A program made the position numbers and the translations under genes. Under the pieces are notes generated by a model. That model made no database searches and was not told where the DNA came from. It saw only the letters and a list, made by a program, of their open reading frames with translations. Of a stretch of 64,000 nt of DNA, positions 50,873 to 59,029 are shown one piece after another (position 1 is the first letter of the stretch; each line of letters begins with the position of its first letter). The stretch comes from Prevotella sp. (GTDB lineage Bacteria > Bacteroidota > Bacteroidia > Bacteroidales > Bacteroidaceae). The DNA lies in NCBI GenBank assembly GCA_017548605.1, contig JAFYZT010000027.1, positions 186,001 through 250,000 on the forward strand, given 5' to 3'.

Positions 50873-52864
50873 TCAGTTCTTCTTCAAGACCAACATTTCC
50901 GAGAATTTCGCAGCCATATTCTCGAAGAACGTCTTAATATCAGGATAATCAAGTTGAGAATAGAGAAGGTTGTTGATGTTGAACGTAAACTTCACGGCCA
51001 CAGCCTGGGGCGATGGGTTCAGTCTTACCGAATAAGCCAACCCACCATCTTTTGTTGTCATCGAAGCACCCTGAGGCATCTCTTCCACTGTATAGCCGTC
51101 GGGCAATTGGAGCAGAAGGCTGACAGTGACCTGTTGCTTGAATGGGAATTCTATAGGCAGGATACGCTTCTCAGCCTTGAAGAGTGCATCCTCCACAGGG
51201 CGGAACAGGAAGGGGTTGACATAAATATGGTCGGCGGTGGCATCGCCATTACCACTATAGGTGATACTCTCCTCCACTGTAGGCAGGAAATCATCCCTGC
51301 CTATCTGTGAATAACTGTCCACCTGTGCTCCCACATTCTTTGCCAACGCACGGATATAGGCACTGCTGTCGGCCGCCTCACGGTATTCCTCACGCATCTT
51401 TAACGCCGCTGACCGCTCGTATTTGATTTTCGCATTTCCCGTGAACGACCCGTCGGCGGACAGTTTCACCATGGCCCTGATAGAGGTTTCTGCTCCTGGC
51501 AACTGCTGAAGGTTCACCCAGAAGCCTTCGCCTTTGGGAGTGATTACCCTAGCCTGCTCCACTAACAGTTTAGCGGGCAGCACATTTATATATCCCTGTT
51601 CTGCCGAGGCATCGATGAAACTCATGGTTGAGTCGGTTTCCATCACTCCCACAATAAAGGTGTTCAGATTCTTGATGGTAGGATGGGTCAAAGGTATCCG
51701 CCCGTGATTGCGCGTGCTCATCACAACGGGACAGGCCGTCACACCCGCATCTGAAAGCATATTGATCAAGATGAAGTTGAAGTCGGCATTGCTGGCCGTT
51801 CCCTCCTTGAGCACCTGTGAGGCAGATTTTCCCCAAATGGCATATTTGCCATTCCACGACAACCTTTGTCGCAGCAGCGCAAAGGCGGCGGTCACCTTCT
51901 CCCTCACATCACCCATCGCTGCAATACCCGCAGCCTGCATCTCCTGCTTGAGGGGGTTGCTCCTTTTGCAACATCCGCCAAATTCGCTGTCACCCATCAG
52001 TTCCTTGTCAATGTCGCTCCATGATGACGTGTAGTCTTCGTAGACAGAGCCGGGGATTTCCAAACTACGGAATTCAGCCTCTACCTTATTGCTGAAATCT
52101 GAGGCGCACCATACGAATTTGTCATCTTTGAGAGCCGGTAAATTCCGTGCTATGAATCGGTATTCATCGGTGGCACAATGCAACAGTGAACCGCTGACAT
52201 TCAAGTTCACTGCTCCACTCTCTATTTTCCTCTCCATAGGAGAGGCTCCCGTCTCTTCCACGTTGAACTTAAAATATTCGGGGATGACCAGTTCATATGA
52301 TGCATACGCCACAGGGATGGAATACTGGGCATGCCAAGTGTCGATATGATAGTAAAAATCACTTTCTTTGGTGTACTGGTATTCGATGACCGAACCCACC
52401 TTGGCTTGCGGCACGGTAAATTTCAACAGTTTGAGACCTTTCTCGTACTTCTCGCGGAAAACCATGTCGTTGGTTATCTTCGACTTTGTCACCGCACCGT
52501 TTTCCGTGTTATAGGCGGTGGCCTTGACACCCGTGACCACTTCCTTCAACCTCCTCCCTGACTCCATCTCCTGATAGGGAACAGTAACGTTGGCGTAATC
52601 CAAGCCCTCTTCTTTGAGGATTTTAATTCGTGTCTTGACTTCGGTAATCACCTTGAAACTATTATTACGTACTTCATAGAATGTTTTCGTCATGGAGCAG
52701 AGCACCACGGCAGGAGCATCGGGGTCGAGTTCATACACTGTCATCGCCATTTCCTGATCAGTAGGTTTGCCGAATTTCAGGTTAGGTTCTATTGACTGTG
52801 CCATTGCAAGAATGCTTGACAGGCAAAAACATGCCCAAACAATAAATAATCTTTTTGTTCTCAT
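50873..52864 (-). CDS. Exported DUF3857 protein with degenerate transglutaminase core
   Basis: 663 aa. Signal peptide about residues 1-22. DUF3857 domain (about 70-220; KTRIKILKEEGLDYANV, VIEYQYTKESDFYY). The following transglutaminase-like domain lacks the catalytic Cys: the position reads LKEGTASNADFNFILINML, and the His region reads NLNTFIVGV; Asp in SFIDASAEQ remains. It is therefore likely a non-catalytic partner of the 48997 gene, which follows it 16 bases on. Transcribed from the promoter at 53008-53039 with a leader holding AGTTAA-type repeats. Confidence 0.83.
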   Translation of the reverse strand: MRTKRLFIVWACFCLSSILAMAQSIEPNLKFGKPTDQEMAMTVYELDPDAPAVVLCSMTKTFYEVRNNSFKVITEVKTRIKILKEEGLDYANVTVPYQEMESGRRLKEVVTGVKATAYNTENGAVTKSKITNDMVFREKYEKGLKLLKFTVPQAKVGSVIEYQYTKESDFYYHIDTWHAQYSIPVAYASYELVIPEYFKFNVEETGASPMERKIESGAVNLNVSGSLLHCATDEYRFIARNLPALKDDKFVWCASDFSNKVEAEFRSLEIPGSVYEDYTSSWSDIDKELMGDSEFGGCCKRSNPLKQEMQAAGIAAMGDVREKVTAAFALLRQRLSWNGKYAIWGKSASQVLKEGTASNADFNFILINMLSDAGVTACPVVMSTRNHGRIPLTHPTIKNLNTFIVGVMETDSTMSFIDASAEQGYINVLPAKLLVEQARVITPKGEGFWVNLQQLPGAETSIRAMVKLSADGSFTGNAKIKYERSAALKMREEYREAADSSAYIRALAKNVGAQVDSYSQIGRDDFLPTVEESITYSGNGDATADHIYVNPFLFRPVEDALFKAEKRILPIEFPFKQQVTVSLLLQLPDGYTVEEMPQGASMTTKDGGLAYSVRLNPSPQAVAVKFTFNINNLLYSQLDYPDIKTFFENMAAKFSEMLVLKKN

Positions 52865-52917
52865 CTTTGATTGATATTATTAGTTAATTCAAGTTTCTAA
52901 GATTATCACTTCACTTT

Positions 52918-52962
52918 GGGAGTTAAGGAGAAGTACTCTGCTTCGCTTGGAAGTTAAAAGGA
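52918..52962. repeat. AGTTAA element related to the block at 13.7 kb
   Basis: Reads GGGAGTTAAGG, GAAGTACTCTGCTTCGCT, then GGAAGTTAAAAGG. Aligns with the minus strand of 13697-13765. Confidence 0.65.
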
Positions 52963-53007
52963 CAATAACCCTGATGTAATAGAGGGGAGTTTGTCTATAT
53001 TTTGCTA

Positions 53008-53039
53008 CAAATATATGAAAAGAAAAACAAAATTCCAAA
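53008..53039 (-). promoter_or_regulatory. Promoter of the DUF3857 pair
   Basis: Minus-strand TATATTTG (53015-53008) with TTTG (53039-53036) 20 bases upstream. Confidence 0.55.
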
Positions 53040-53097
53040 TAATAATTTAGGATTATTTCTTGATATTTACCCATAACCCTCTGTAAAACAGCGAATA

Positions 53098-53149
53098 GTA
53101 CGTTTTTTACATATTTTACATAACACACCATTTTTGTACGTTTTTTACA
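53098..53149. promoter_or_regulatory. Two identical 14-base direct repeats (GTACGTTTTTTACA)
   Basis: Copies at 53098-53111 and 53136-53149 are identical, 38 bases start to start. They lie 59-110 bases upstream of the DUF3857 promoter -33 box, so they could be activator sites. Confidence 0.4.
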
Positions 53150-53219
53150 CCGTTTCTCCTTGTTTCATATGTAGGGACTGTCTTTCTTTCTATTCTATAG
53201 TTTCATTTTCCCATTCTCC

Positions 53220-53888
53220 CTAAATATATACGTTCTCATCCTTTTTTAATCTCAAATATTTCTCTTTTTCCCAAGGTAATCGCTCTGTATCTATAGATAT
53301 AACAATTGGTTTGAAATTTCTATTAAACCTGACATCACCCTCCTTCTTCACTTTATATGAATTAGAATTATTAATATTCCTCAAATAATAAGCATCAATG
53401 GAATCAAACATGCATCTAATATCAGTTTCTCTTGAAATTCCAACCTCAGCCAATGATTTTTCATATAATTCAACCTCAAAAAACAAAGTGTCTTTAGCTG
53501 GAAAAATACCATTTTTCACATAGTCAAAATCATACCACTTATAATGATTCTTGAAACGGAAAGATTGCATTGTCTTCAATTCTTTTCCTTTATAATAGAA
53601 GCGGAAAGCTGGCTCACTTTGTTTATCTTGAGAAAGATATAAAGGGAACCGTAAATCCTCGTCCATTAAGTTTACACACCTGAACAAAAGTATATAAATT
53701 CTTGGATAATAACCTACAGAGTCTTGGGTTTCCCTATTCTCATAATAATTAGTGTAAACATATTGTAAAATACAATCAATGTTTCTGTTGTCACTTTTGC
53801 AACACATGAAACAAAAACCAATGGCAAGAATCATCAATCTGGTTGCCTCCTTGCTGATTCTTTGACATAATAGCTTTTTCATGAACAT
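53220..53888 (-). CDS. AT-rich orphan lipoprotein
   Basis: About 222 aa from Met 53888 (Met 53882 is equally possible; a further open stretch upstream overlaps the promoter). Signal ends near FCFMCC, a lipobox-like site. The mature part is Tyr/Arg/Lys-rich (YYPRIYILLFRCVNLMDEDLRFPL, FRFKNHYKWYDFDYVKNG). No family recognised. Codon choice and AT-richness differ from neighbours, which suggests recent acquisition. Own promoter at 53951-53981. Confidence 0.7.
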   Translation of the reverse strand: MFMKKLLCQRISKEATRLMILAIGFCFMCCKSDNRNIDCILQYVYTNYYENRETQDSVGYYPRIYILLFRCVNLMDEDLRFPLYLSQDKQSEPAFRFYYKGKELKTMQSFRFKNHYKWYDFDYVKNGIFPAKDTLFFEVELYEKSLAEVGISRETDIRCMFDSIDAYYLRNINNSNSYKVKKEGDVRFNRNFKPIVISIDTERLPWEKEKYLRLKKDENVYI

Positions 53889-53950
53889 TGTATTTTCCTT
53901 CAACTGTTTCAAGTGGACAAGGGAATAAATTTCTTGTTTCATCTTTTTTG

Positions 53951-53981
53951 CAAAGATAACCATAAAACCCGTCTATTGCAA
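53951..53981 (-). promoter_or_regulatory. Promoter for AT-rich lipoprotein
   Basis: Minus-strand TATCTTTG (53958-53951) with TTG (53981-53979) 20 bases upstream. Confidence 0.6.
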
Positions 53982-54073
53982 TACCATCTTCATTATTGAA
54001 ACGCTTGAAAATCATAATATTCTATATTACAGAACATTATAAAAATGCAAACATACTCATTGACACAAAAAGG

Positions 54074-54796
54074 TCACTCTCCATTCAGCAGATTCACCAA
54101 TTGGGTGATATGTTCCAACTCGGCCAAGCGTTCGTGGCGGAACGTTGGTGCGTGTTCCAGTTCCCATGTCACGTGGAACGGAATATGTACGGCATAGCCC
54201 CCTATTTCGAGCACTGGTCGGATATCACTTTTAAATGAGTTGCCCACCATCAACAGTTCATGGGGCTGGCAATTGCAGTCACGGCATAGATTTCGATATT
54301 CATCGGGAGTCTTGTCGCTGACGATGAACGTACGTGAAAAGAAATGAGCCAGACCTGAACGTTGGAGCTTGCTCTCTTGGTCAAGCAGTTCGCCCTTAGT
54401 GAAAAGCACCATGCGCCCTTTCCACCTCTTTTCCAAGTAACGGAGCGTCTCCTCCACCCCGTCGAGCGGTGTGGCAGGCAGGTGGAGCAGTCCACGTCCT
54501 AATTCAAGTATGCGTCCCACATCTTCAGCAGGCACCTTGCCCTTAGATACCTTGACAGCATTCTCTACCAGTGAGAGGGTAAATGCTTTGGTGCCAAAGC
54601 CCAAATCGGGCATATTCTTCGTCTCTGTCTGGAAGAGTGAAGTCCTGACCGTCTCGAAATCAGCAAAGGGAGCTAAAATTTCACAATAACGGTCTGTAGC
54701 CTCTTCGAAATGTCCCTGACAATCCCAAAGCGTGTCATCGGCATCAAAAGCCAACACCTTTATCCCGCTGATATCCATTGTTAGCGGTTGGTTCAT
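54074..54796 (-). CDS. HAD-superfamily phosphatase
   Basis: 240 aa. HAD motif I FDADDTLWD (residues 15-23), motif II region VLFTKG, and motif IV GNSFKSDIRP. Cap insertion of the C1 type (about 30-110). Likely a phosphatase of nucleotides or sugars. Start overlaps the stop of the dNK gene (ATGA), so it is coupled to deoxynucleoside salvage; dephosphorylation of dNMPs would be a plausible role but is inferred. Confidence 0.86.
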   Translation of the reverse strand: MNQPLTMDISGIKVLAFDADDTLWDCQGHFEEATDRYCEILAPFADFETVRTSLFQTETKNMPDLGFGTKAFTLSLVENAVKVSKGKVPAEDVGRILELGRGLLHLPATPLDGVEETLRYLEKRWKGRMVLFTKGELLDQESKLQRSGLAHFFSRTFIVSDKTPDEYRNLCRDCNCQPHELLMVGNSFKSDIRPVLEIGGYAVHIPFHVTWELEHAPTFRHERLAELEHITQLVNLLNGE

Positions 54797-55425
54797 TTGT
54801 CAGTGTCCTCCATAGGGAAGAGACCATACAAACGAGAGTCAATCTGATCGGTAATGGTCTGGAAATCAGCCAAACTGGCCTCGAATTTCACATGGTCACC
54901 ATCAACAATTATCAGGTTACCCTTGAACGTCTCAATCCATTCTTCATAACGTTTGTTCAATCCTTCAAGGTAATCGATGCGGATGGATTGTTCATATTCC
55001 CTTCCGCGTTTGGCAATCTGCGCCACAAGGTTGGGCACCGATGAGCGGATGTAAATCATGAGATCGGGCAGTTTGACCAGTGACATCATCAAATCGAAGA
55101 GGTCGGTGTAATTGTCGAAATCACGGTCACTCATAAATCCACCATCGTGGAGGTTGGGTGCAAAGATTTTCGCATCCTCGAAGATGGTGCGGTCCTGTAT
55201 GATATAATCCTTCGACTTGGAAATCTCCACCACCTCGCGGAACCGTTTGTTAAGGAAATATATCTGCAGGTTAAACGACCAGCGCGACATATCGGCATAG
55301 AAATCCGACAGATAAGGGTTGTTGTCGACGGGTTCAAAACGGGGTGTCCACCCATATCTGCGGGCAAGCATCTTGGTGAGTGTGGTTTTACCACTACCTA
55401 TGTTTCCGGCTACTGCTATATGCAT
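54793..55425 (-). CDS. Deoxynucleoside kinase (dAdo/dGuo-type)
   Basis: 210 aa. P-loop GNIGSGKTTL at residues 7-16, DRT motif QDRTIFED near residue 80, and arginines in IRSSVPNLVAQIAKRGREYE for the lid. Members phosphorylate dA, dG or dC. Adjacent to a second paralogue (55495-56118), 69 bases apart, as in lactobacilli where the two subunits form a heterodimer. Confidence 0.9.
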   Translation of the reverse strand: MHIAVAGNIGSGKTTLTKMLARRYGWTPRFEPVDNNPYLSDFYADMSRWSFNLQIYFLNKRFREVVEISKSKDYIIQDRTIFEDAKIFAPNLHDGGFMSDRDFDNYTDLFDLMMSLVKLPDLMIYIRSSVPNLVAQIAKRGREYEQSIRIDYLEGLNKRYEEWIETFKGNLIIVDGDHVKFEASLADFQTITDQIDSRLYGLFPMEDTDK

Positions 55426-55439
55426 ATTATGAATTAATT

Positions 55440-55464
55440 AACGAGTTGACAAGTTGACGAGTAA
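55440..55464. repeat. Short AGTTGAC octamers between kinase genes
   Basis: GAGTTGAC and AAGTTGAC in register between the two dNK genes. Same type as 1462-1501. Confidence 0.55.
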
Positions 55465-55494
55465 TTTACAGAGAAGTCTTTTTACACCAGCCCC

Positions 55495-56118
55495 TTAACT
55501 CTCGGTGAACAATCCATATAGATTGGCATCTATACGGTCGGTGATGGAAGAGAAATCCTTGGGGTTATGTTCAAAATCGAGATCATCGACTTCGACGATG
55601 AGCACCTGTCCTTTGTATTTGTTATGGATAAAGTCCTCGTAACGGTTATTCAGGTTGGTGAGGTATTCCAGTTGGATGGACTGCTCGTAGTCGCGACCGC
55701 GTTTCTGAATATTCTGCACGAGATGGGGTACTGATGCCCGTAAGTAGATCATCAGTTGCGGATAGCGTACCGCTGTCATCATCGACTCAAATAGTTCCAT
55801 ATATGTATCGAAATCGCGGTCGCTGAGGTTACCCATGGCATAGTTGTTGGCTGCGAACACATACACACCCTCAAAAATGCTCCGGTCCTGAATGATATCA
55901 TTGTCCGACTGTGCTATTTCCAGCAAATCACGGAACCGTTGTTTCAGAAAATACACTTCCAGGTTAAATGCCCACCGAGGTATGTCACTGTAGTAATCAT
56001 CGAGATACGGATTATAATCTACGGCCTCAAACTGAGGAGTCCACCCGTAGTGCCTCGCCAACATATTGGTGAGTGTGGTCTTACCACTTCCCATATTTCC
56101 TGCTACGACAATATGCAT
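55495..56118 (-). CDS. Second deoxynucleoside kinase paralogue
   Basis: 207 aa. P-loop GNMGSGKTTL, QDRSIFEGVYVFA and LRASVPHLVQNIQKRGRDYEQS show the same fold as the neighbouring kinase (clearly a tandem duplication). Differences around the substrate motif (DRSIFEG against DRTIFED) suggest different base specificity. Normal length. Confidence 0.9.
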   Translation of the reverse strand: MHIVVAGNMGSGKTTLTNMLARHYGWTPQFEAVDYNPYLDDYYSDIPRWAFNLEVYFLKQRFRDLLEIAQSDNDIIQDRSIFEGVYVFAANNYAMGNLSDRDFDTYMELFESMMTAVRYPQLMIYLRASVPHLVQNIQKRGRDYEQSIQLEYLTNLNNRYEDFIHNKYKGQVLIVEVDDLDFEHNPKDFSSITDRIDANLYGLFTES

Positions 56119-56143
56119 AATAACCTAAAGTTCTGAAATCCTC

Positions 56144-56608
56144 CTAAATAAAATAATACAGGAATGAGGCAATACCTTCGAGTGCCGGTTTTCGTTGACC
56201 TTCGATTTCTATCTTGAATGCTATCTCTGCCTTACATATACCGCGTAGGTTGGCTATGTTATGCAACGTAGTAACCAACCGTACACGGCTGCCCGTAACC
56301 ACAGGTTGGCCGAAACGCATCTTATCCATGCCGTAATTGACCAGCATCTTGATATTGTTCACCTCGATAATCTGGTCCCACATATGGGGAAGAAGGGACA
56401 AGGTGAGATAACCATGGGCTATGGTACTTTTGTATTGACTTTCTTTTTGTGCCCTTTCCACATCCACATGAATCCATTGATGGTCGAGTGTGGCATCGGC
56501 AAAAAGGTTGATTCGTTCCTGGTCGACAAGCAACCACTCCGAACAACCCAGTTCTTCTCCCAGATGCGAAGCAAATTCCTCGTAAGAATTAACAATCAGT
56601 TTTGACAT
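56144..56608 (-). CDS. MaoC-family hydratase/dehydratase
   Basis: 154 aa hot-dog fold. The hydratase motif is FADATLDHQWIHVD (about residues 37-50), with Asp and His as in (R)-specific enoyl-CoA hydratases; ahead is STIAHGYLTLSLLP. Likely acts on acyl-CoA chains. It follows the ptb gene on the same strand, hinting at a short-chain acyl-CoA route. Confidence 0.9.
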   Translation of the reverse strand: MSKLIVNSYEEFASHLGEELGCSEWLLVDQERINLFADATLDHQWIHVDVERAQKESQYKSTIAHGYLTLSLLPHMWDQIIEVNNIKMLVNYGMDKMRFGQPVVTGSRVRLVTTLHNIANLRGICKAEIAFKIEIEGQRKPALEGIASFLYYFI

Positions 56609-56609
56609 A

Positions 56610-56690
56610 ATTTGGTTGACGTGTTAACAAGTTGGACAATTTAACGAGTATTTTGTTAGTTGACGAATTGACAAACATTTGCGCCCTACC
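56610..56690. repeat. Degenerate AGTTGAC-type octamers between ptb and maoC
   Basis: Units resembling GGTTGACG, TGTTAACA, AGTTGGAC and AGTTGACG, AATTGACA in the 97-base gap. Poorly conserved copies. Confidence 0.5.
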
Positions 56691-56705
56691 TTGGGAGGAG
56701 GGGTA

Positions 56706-57614
56706 TTATCCAATAATCGCCGCAGCGGCCAAGGAATAGAACTTCGACTGTATGCTATCGCCCCGTGAGGCGAGCACCACAGGAGCCTTGGCACCTTGCA
56801 ACATACCTGCCGTGCTGGCACCGGCAAAAAGTGTGATGGTCTTGTAGAACACGTTTCCTGCCTGTATGTCAGGGAATATAAGCACGTCGGCTTCGCCGTT
56901 CAACGGCGAATGCAGTCCCTTCTTCTCCAAAGCATGGCGGTCAAGCGACGTCTTCAGGTCGAGCGGACCATCGACAATACACGGTCCGTAAGTTCCTTTT
57001 TCAGCCTCGTCAATGATGTCCTTATACCCTACGGTAAATGGAAAAGCCTTCTCGCTTACCTTTTCCGAACAGTTGATTAACGCCACCTTAGGCTGTTCAA
57101 TGCCAAACGAACGACAGATGTGGGTGGTATATTTCAATTGCTCTACCCGTTGCTCCTGCGTAGGATAAGGGATGACAGCAGGATCGGTGAAGAAAAGAAG
57201 ACGCGGATAATTGGGTACTTCGGCCACAGTGACATGAGTGAGCACCCTACCCTTCGGTAGTATTCCCCACTCTTTGTTGAGCACAGCACGAAGCAAATTA
57301 TCTGTATTAATGAGTCCCTTCATAAGCACGTCGGCACGCCCCTCTCTTACGAGTCTGACAGCTTTACCAGCTGCATCGTCGGGGTCGTCGGCATCAATTA
57401 TCGAGAGATGGTCTTTGTATTTCATCATCTCGGCATTGGCCTCCACTTCTTCTCGACAACCTACAAAGATGGCATCAATAATACCCGCTTGCAAAGCCTT
57501 GAGTACTGCACCTTGTGTCGATTCATCGGCACCACATACCACAGCCACCTTCTTCCTTTGGCCGAGGTCGGCCAGATGAGCAATTAATTCACTGAAATTC
57601 TGTATGGTTTTCAT
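56706..57614 (-). CDS. ptb: Phosphate butyryltransferase/acetyltransferase (Ptb-like)
   Basis: 302 aa. PTA/PTB fold: KKVAVVCGADEST, RADVLMKGLINTDNLLRAVLN, PNYPRLLFFTDPAVIPYPT, and the C-terminal DVLIFPDIQAGNVFYKTITLFAGAS signature. Interconverts acyl-CoA and acyl phosphate. No butyrate kinase gene is adjacent. Length (about 300) fits Ptb rather than a Pta. Confidence 0.88.
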   Translation of the reverse strand: MKTIQNFSELIAHLADLGQRKKVAVVCGADESTQGAVLKALQAGIIDAIFVGCREEVEANAEMMKYKDHLSIIDADDPDDAAGKAVRLVREGRADVLMKGLINTDNLLRAVLNKEWGILPKGRVLTHVTVAEVPNYPRLLFFTDPAVIPYPTQEQRVEQLKYTTHICRSFGIEQPKVALINCSEKVSEKAFPFTVGYKDIIDEAEKGTYGPCIVDGPLDLKTSLDRHALEKKGLHSPLNGEADVLIFPDIQAGNVFYKTITLFAGASTAGMLQGAKAPVVLASRGDSIQSKFYSLAAAAIIG

Positions 57615-57644
57615 TTCTTAGGGTTTAGTAATAAGCGTCGAGAG

Positions 57645-57690
57645 TAACAACTCTTTAATTTGTCAACTCGTCCACTCATTCACTTGACAA
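57645..57690. repeat. AGTTGAC-type octamers before the YNSSGSY repeat gene
   Basis: On the minus strand AAGTGAAT, GAGTGGAC, GAGTTGAC, AAATTAAA are in 8-base register. Confidence 0.5.
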
Positions 57691-58110
57691 TTAAAATCTG
57701 AAGAAAAAGAAATAGGCAGCCGCCCACTGCGGATTTACCCCCCGAGCTTCACCGATATATGACCCGGAACTGTTGTAGATACGCCCACCACTCTCAATGC
57801 GTCCGATGTAAGAGCCCGAACTGTTGTAGACACGTCCGTCGCTCTCAATGCGTCCGATGTAAGAGCCCGAACTGTTATAGACACGTCCGCCACTTTCAAT
57901 ACGTCCGATGTAGGAACCAGAAGAATTATATACCCGATCACCATCGAAACGACCGGAATAAGACCCTGAACTGTTATATACCCGTCCACTGCTCTCTATT
58001 TTTCCCATATAGGAACCTGACGAATTACGTATGTCCTGTGCCTGAGCATGCGTGACCGCCAAAAACATGAAAGCGAAAAAAGAAATGATGCAAAGAATTC
58101 TCTGTCTCAT
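57691..58110 (-). CDS. Secreted YNSSGSYIGRI-repeat protein
   Basis: 139 aa. Signal peptide about residues 1-24. Six tandem copies of a 16-17-residue unit (YNSSGSYIGRIESGGRV type, first and last copies degenerate) that would make a regular beta structure. Ends NPQWAAAYFFFFRF, with several Phe. No enzyme motif. Own promoter at 58133-58164. Role unknown; could be a surface spacer or ligand-binding repeat. Confidence 0.82.
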   Translation of the reverse strand: MRQRILCIISFFAFMFLAVTHAQAQDIRNSSGSYMGKIESSGRVYNSSGSYSGRFDGDRVYNSSGSYIGRIESGGRVYNSSGSYIGRIESDGRVYNSSGSYIGRIESGGRIYNSSGSYIGEARGVNPQWAAAYFFFFRF

Positions 58111-58132
58111 AAGGCTGATTTTTTAGTATATG

Positions 58133-58164
58133 CAAAGATACTTATTTTCCCACAAATAAGCAAA
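58133..58164 (-). promoter_or_regulatory. Promoter of YNSSGSY-repeat gene
   Basis: Minus-strand TATCTTTG (58140-58133) with TTTG (58164-58161) 20 bases upstream. Confidence 0.6.
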
Positions 58165-58222
58165 AGGAAAAACCCTATTTTTATAGTTTCAAATCCCTAT
58201 TTTTATCTATGGCTTTTCGCTC

Positions 58223-59029
58223 TCATTGTTTCATCATGATAGCGGTCAAGATACGCCCCGATTGAATACCCATCCGACGGGCGGAAAAGAAACGCTCCAC
58301 ATGGTCATAAGTACAGATGCCACAGTCGAACACCCGGTCTTCCCTCAGTCCCTCGCCTAACAGCTGCATCTGATTGCACAGGGGGAGGTTAATGTGCCAT
58401 TTCGAATAACGACAAGCAATGGCCGACATGTCAAAACCAGCGTCTTCAAACTGTTCATACACCTCGTCGCCCACTTCGAAACGTGACAGCGAGATACCCG
58501 GACCGACAACAGCGTATAAGTCTGAAGAATCGGAATGGAACATCTCACCCATCCGACGAATTGTATTCACAGCTATGCGGGCCACAGTACCCCGCCAGCC
58601 GGCATGTACGGCCGCCACTGCTTTGTGAACAGGGTCATAAAGTAGAATGGGTATGCAATCAGCCGTCGATACTCCGATGCATACATCTTTCATATCGGTG
58701 ATGAGCGCATCGACACCTTCAAGCATCGAGGCCCTGTCGGTCGGCGAAAGAGAAAAGAAAGAATGGTCTATCTTGCGTATCTCCACGCCATGAGTCTGAT
58801 GAGGAAAAACAAGACGGGATGATGGCAAATGTAACGTTTGGCATAACGCTTGGCGGTTGGCTGCCACAACTGCGGGACTATCACCGCAATAGTCATTGAC
58901 ATTGAATTCAGCATACGGCCCTATCCCTACACCGCCCAGACGGGTGGTGCTGAATGCCAGCACACCATCGGGCAAATTATAGTGATGTAGTTGCGGCCTA
59001 CGCTTAGCGTGACTGTTCTTCGTCGTCAT
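58223..59029 (-). CDS. YfiH/LACC1-family purine nucleoside phosphorylase (laccase-domain)
   Basis: 268 aa from ATG 59029; a longer frame to 59092 is inside obg. Motifs [25 protein letters not shown] and [12 protein letters not shown] carry the Cys/His metal site of the family. LACC1/YfiH proteins act on purine nucleosides (phosphorolysis or deamination). Its start overlaps the end of obg by 26 bases, so they are co-transcribed. Confidence 0.9.
   Translation of the reverse strand: MTTKNSHAKRRPQLHHYNLPDGVLAFSTTRLGGVGIGPYAEFNVNDYCGDSPAVVAANRQALCQTLHLPSSRLVFPHQTHGVEIRKIDHSFFSLSPTDRASMLEGVDALITDMKDVCIGVSTADCIPILLYDPVHKAVAAVHAGWRGTVARIAVNTIRRMGEMFHSDSSDLYAVVGPGISLSRFEVGDEVYEQFEDAGFDMSAIACRYSKWHINLPLCNQMQLLGEGLREDRVFDCGICTYDHVERFFSARRMGIQSGRILTAIMMKQ

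Larger units (their letters stand above)
52865..53219. other. 355-base intergenic region: promoter, repeat and twin direct repeats
   Basis: Holds the minus-strand leader repeat (52918-52962), the promoter (53008-53039) and two 14-base direct repeats (53098, 53136). No coding potential beyond short frames. Confidence 0.7.

Noticed and set aside
53098-53149. Twin direct repeats as phage attachment or transposon ends
   Set aside because: No integrase, transposase or target duplication nearby; regulatory role is more likely.
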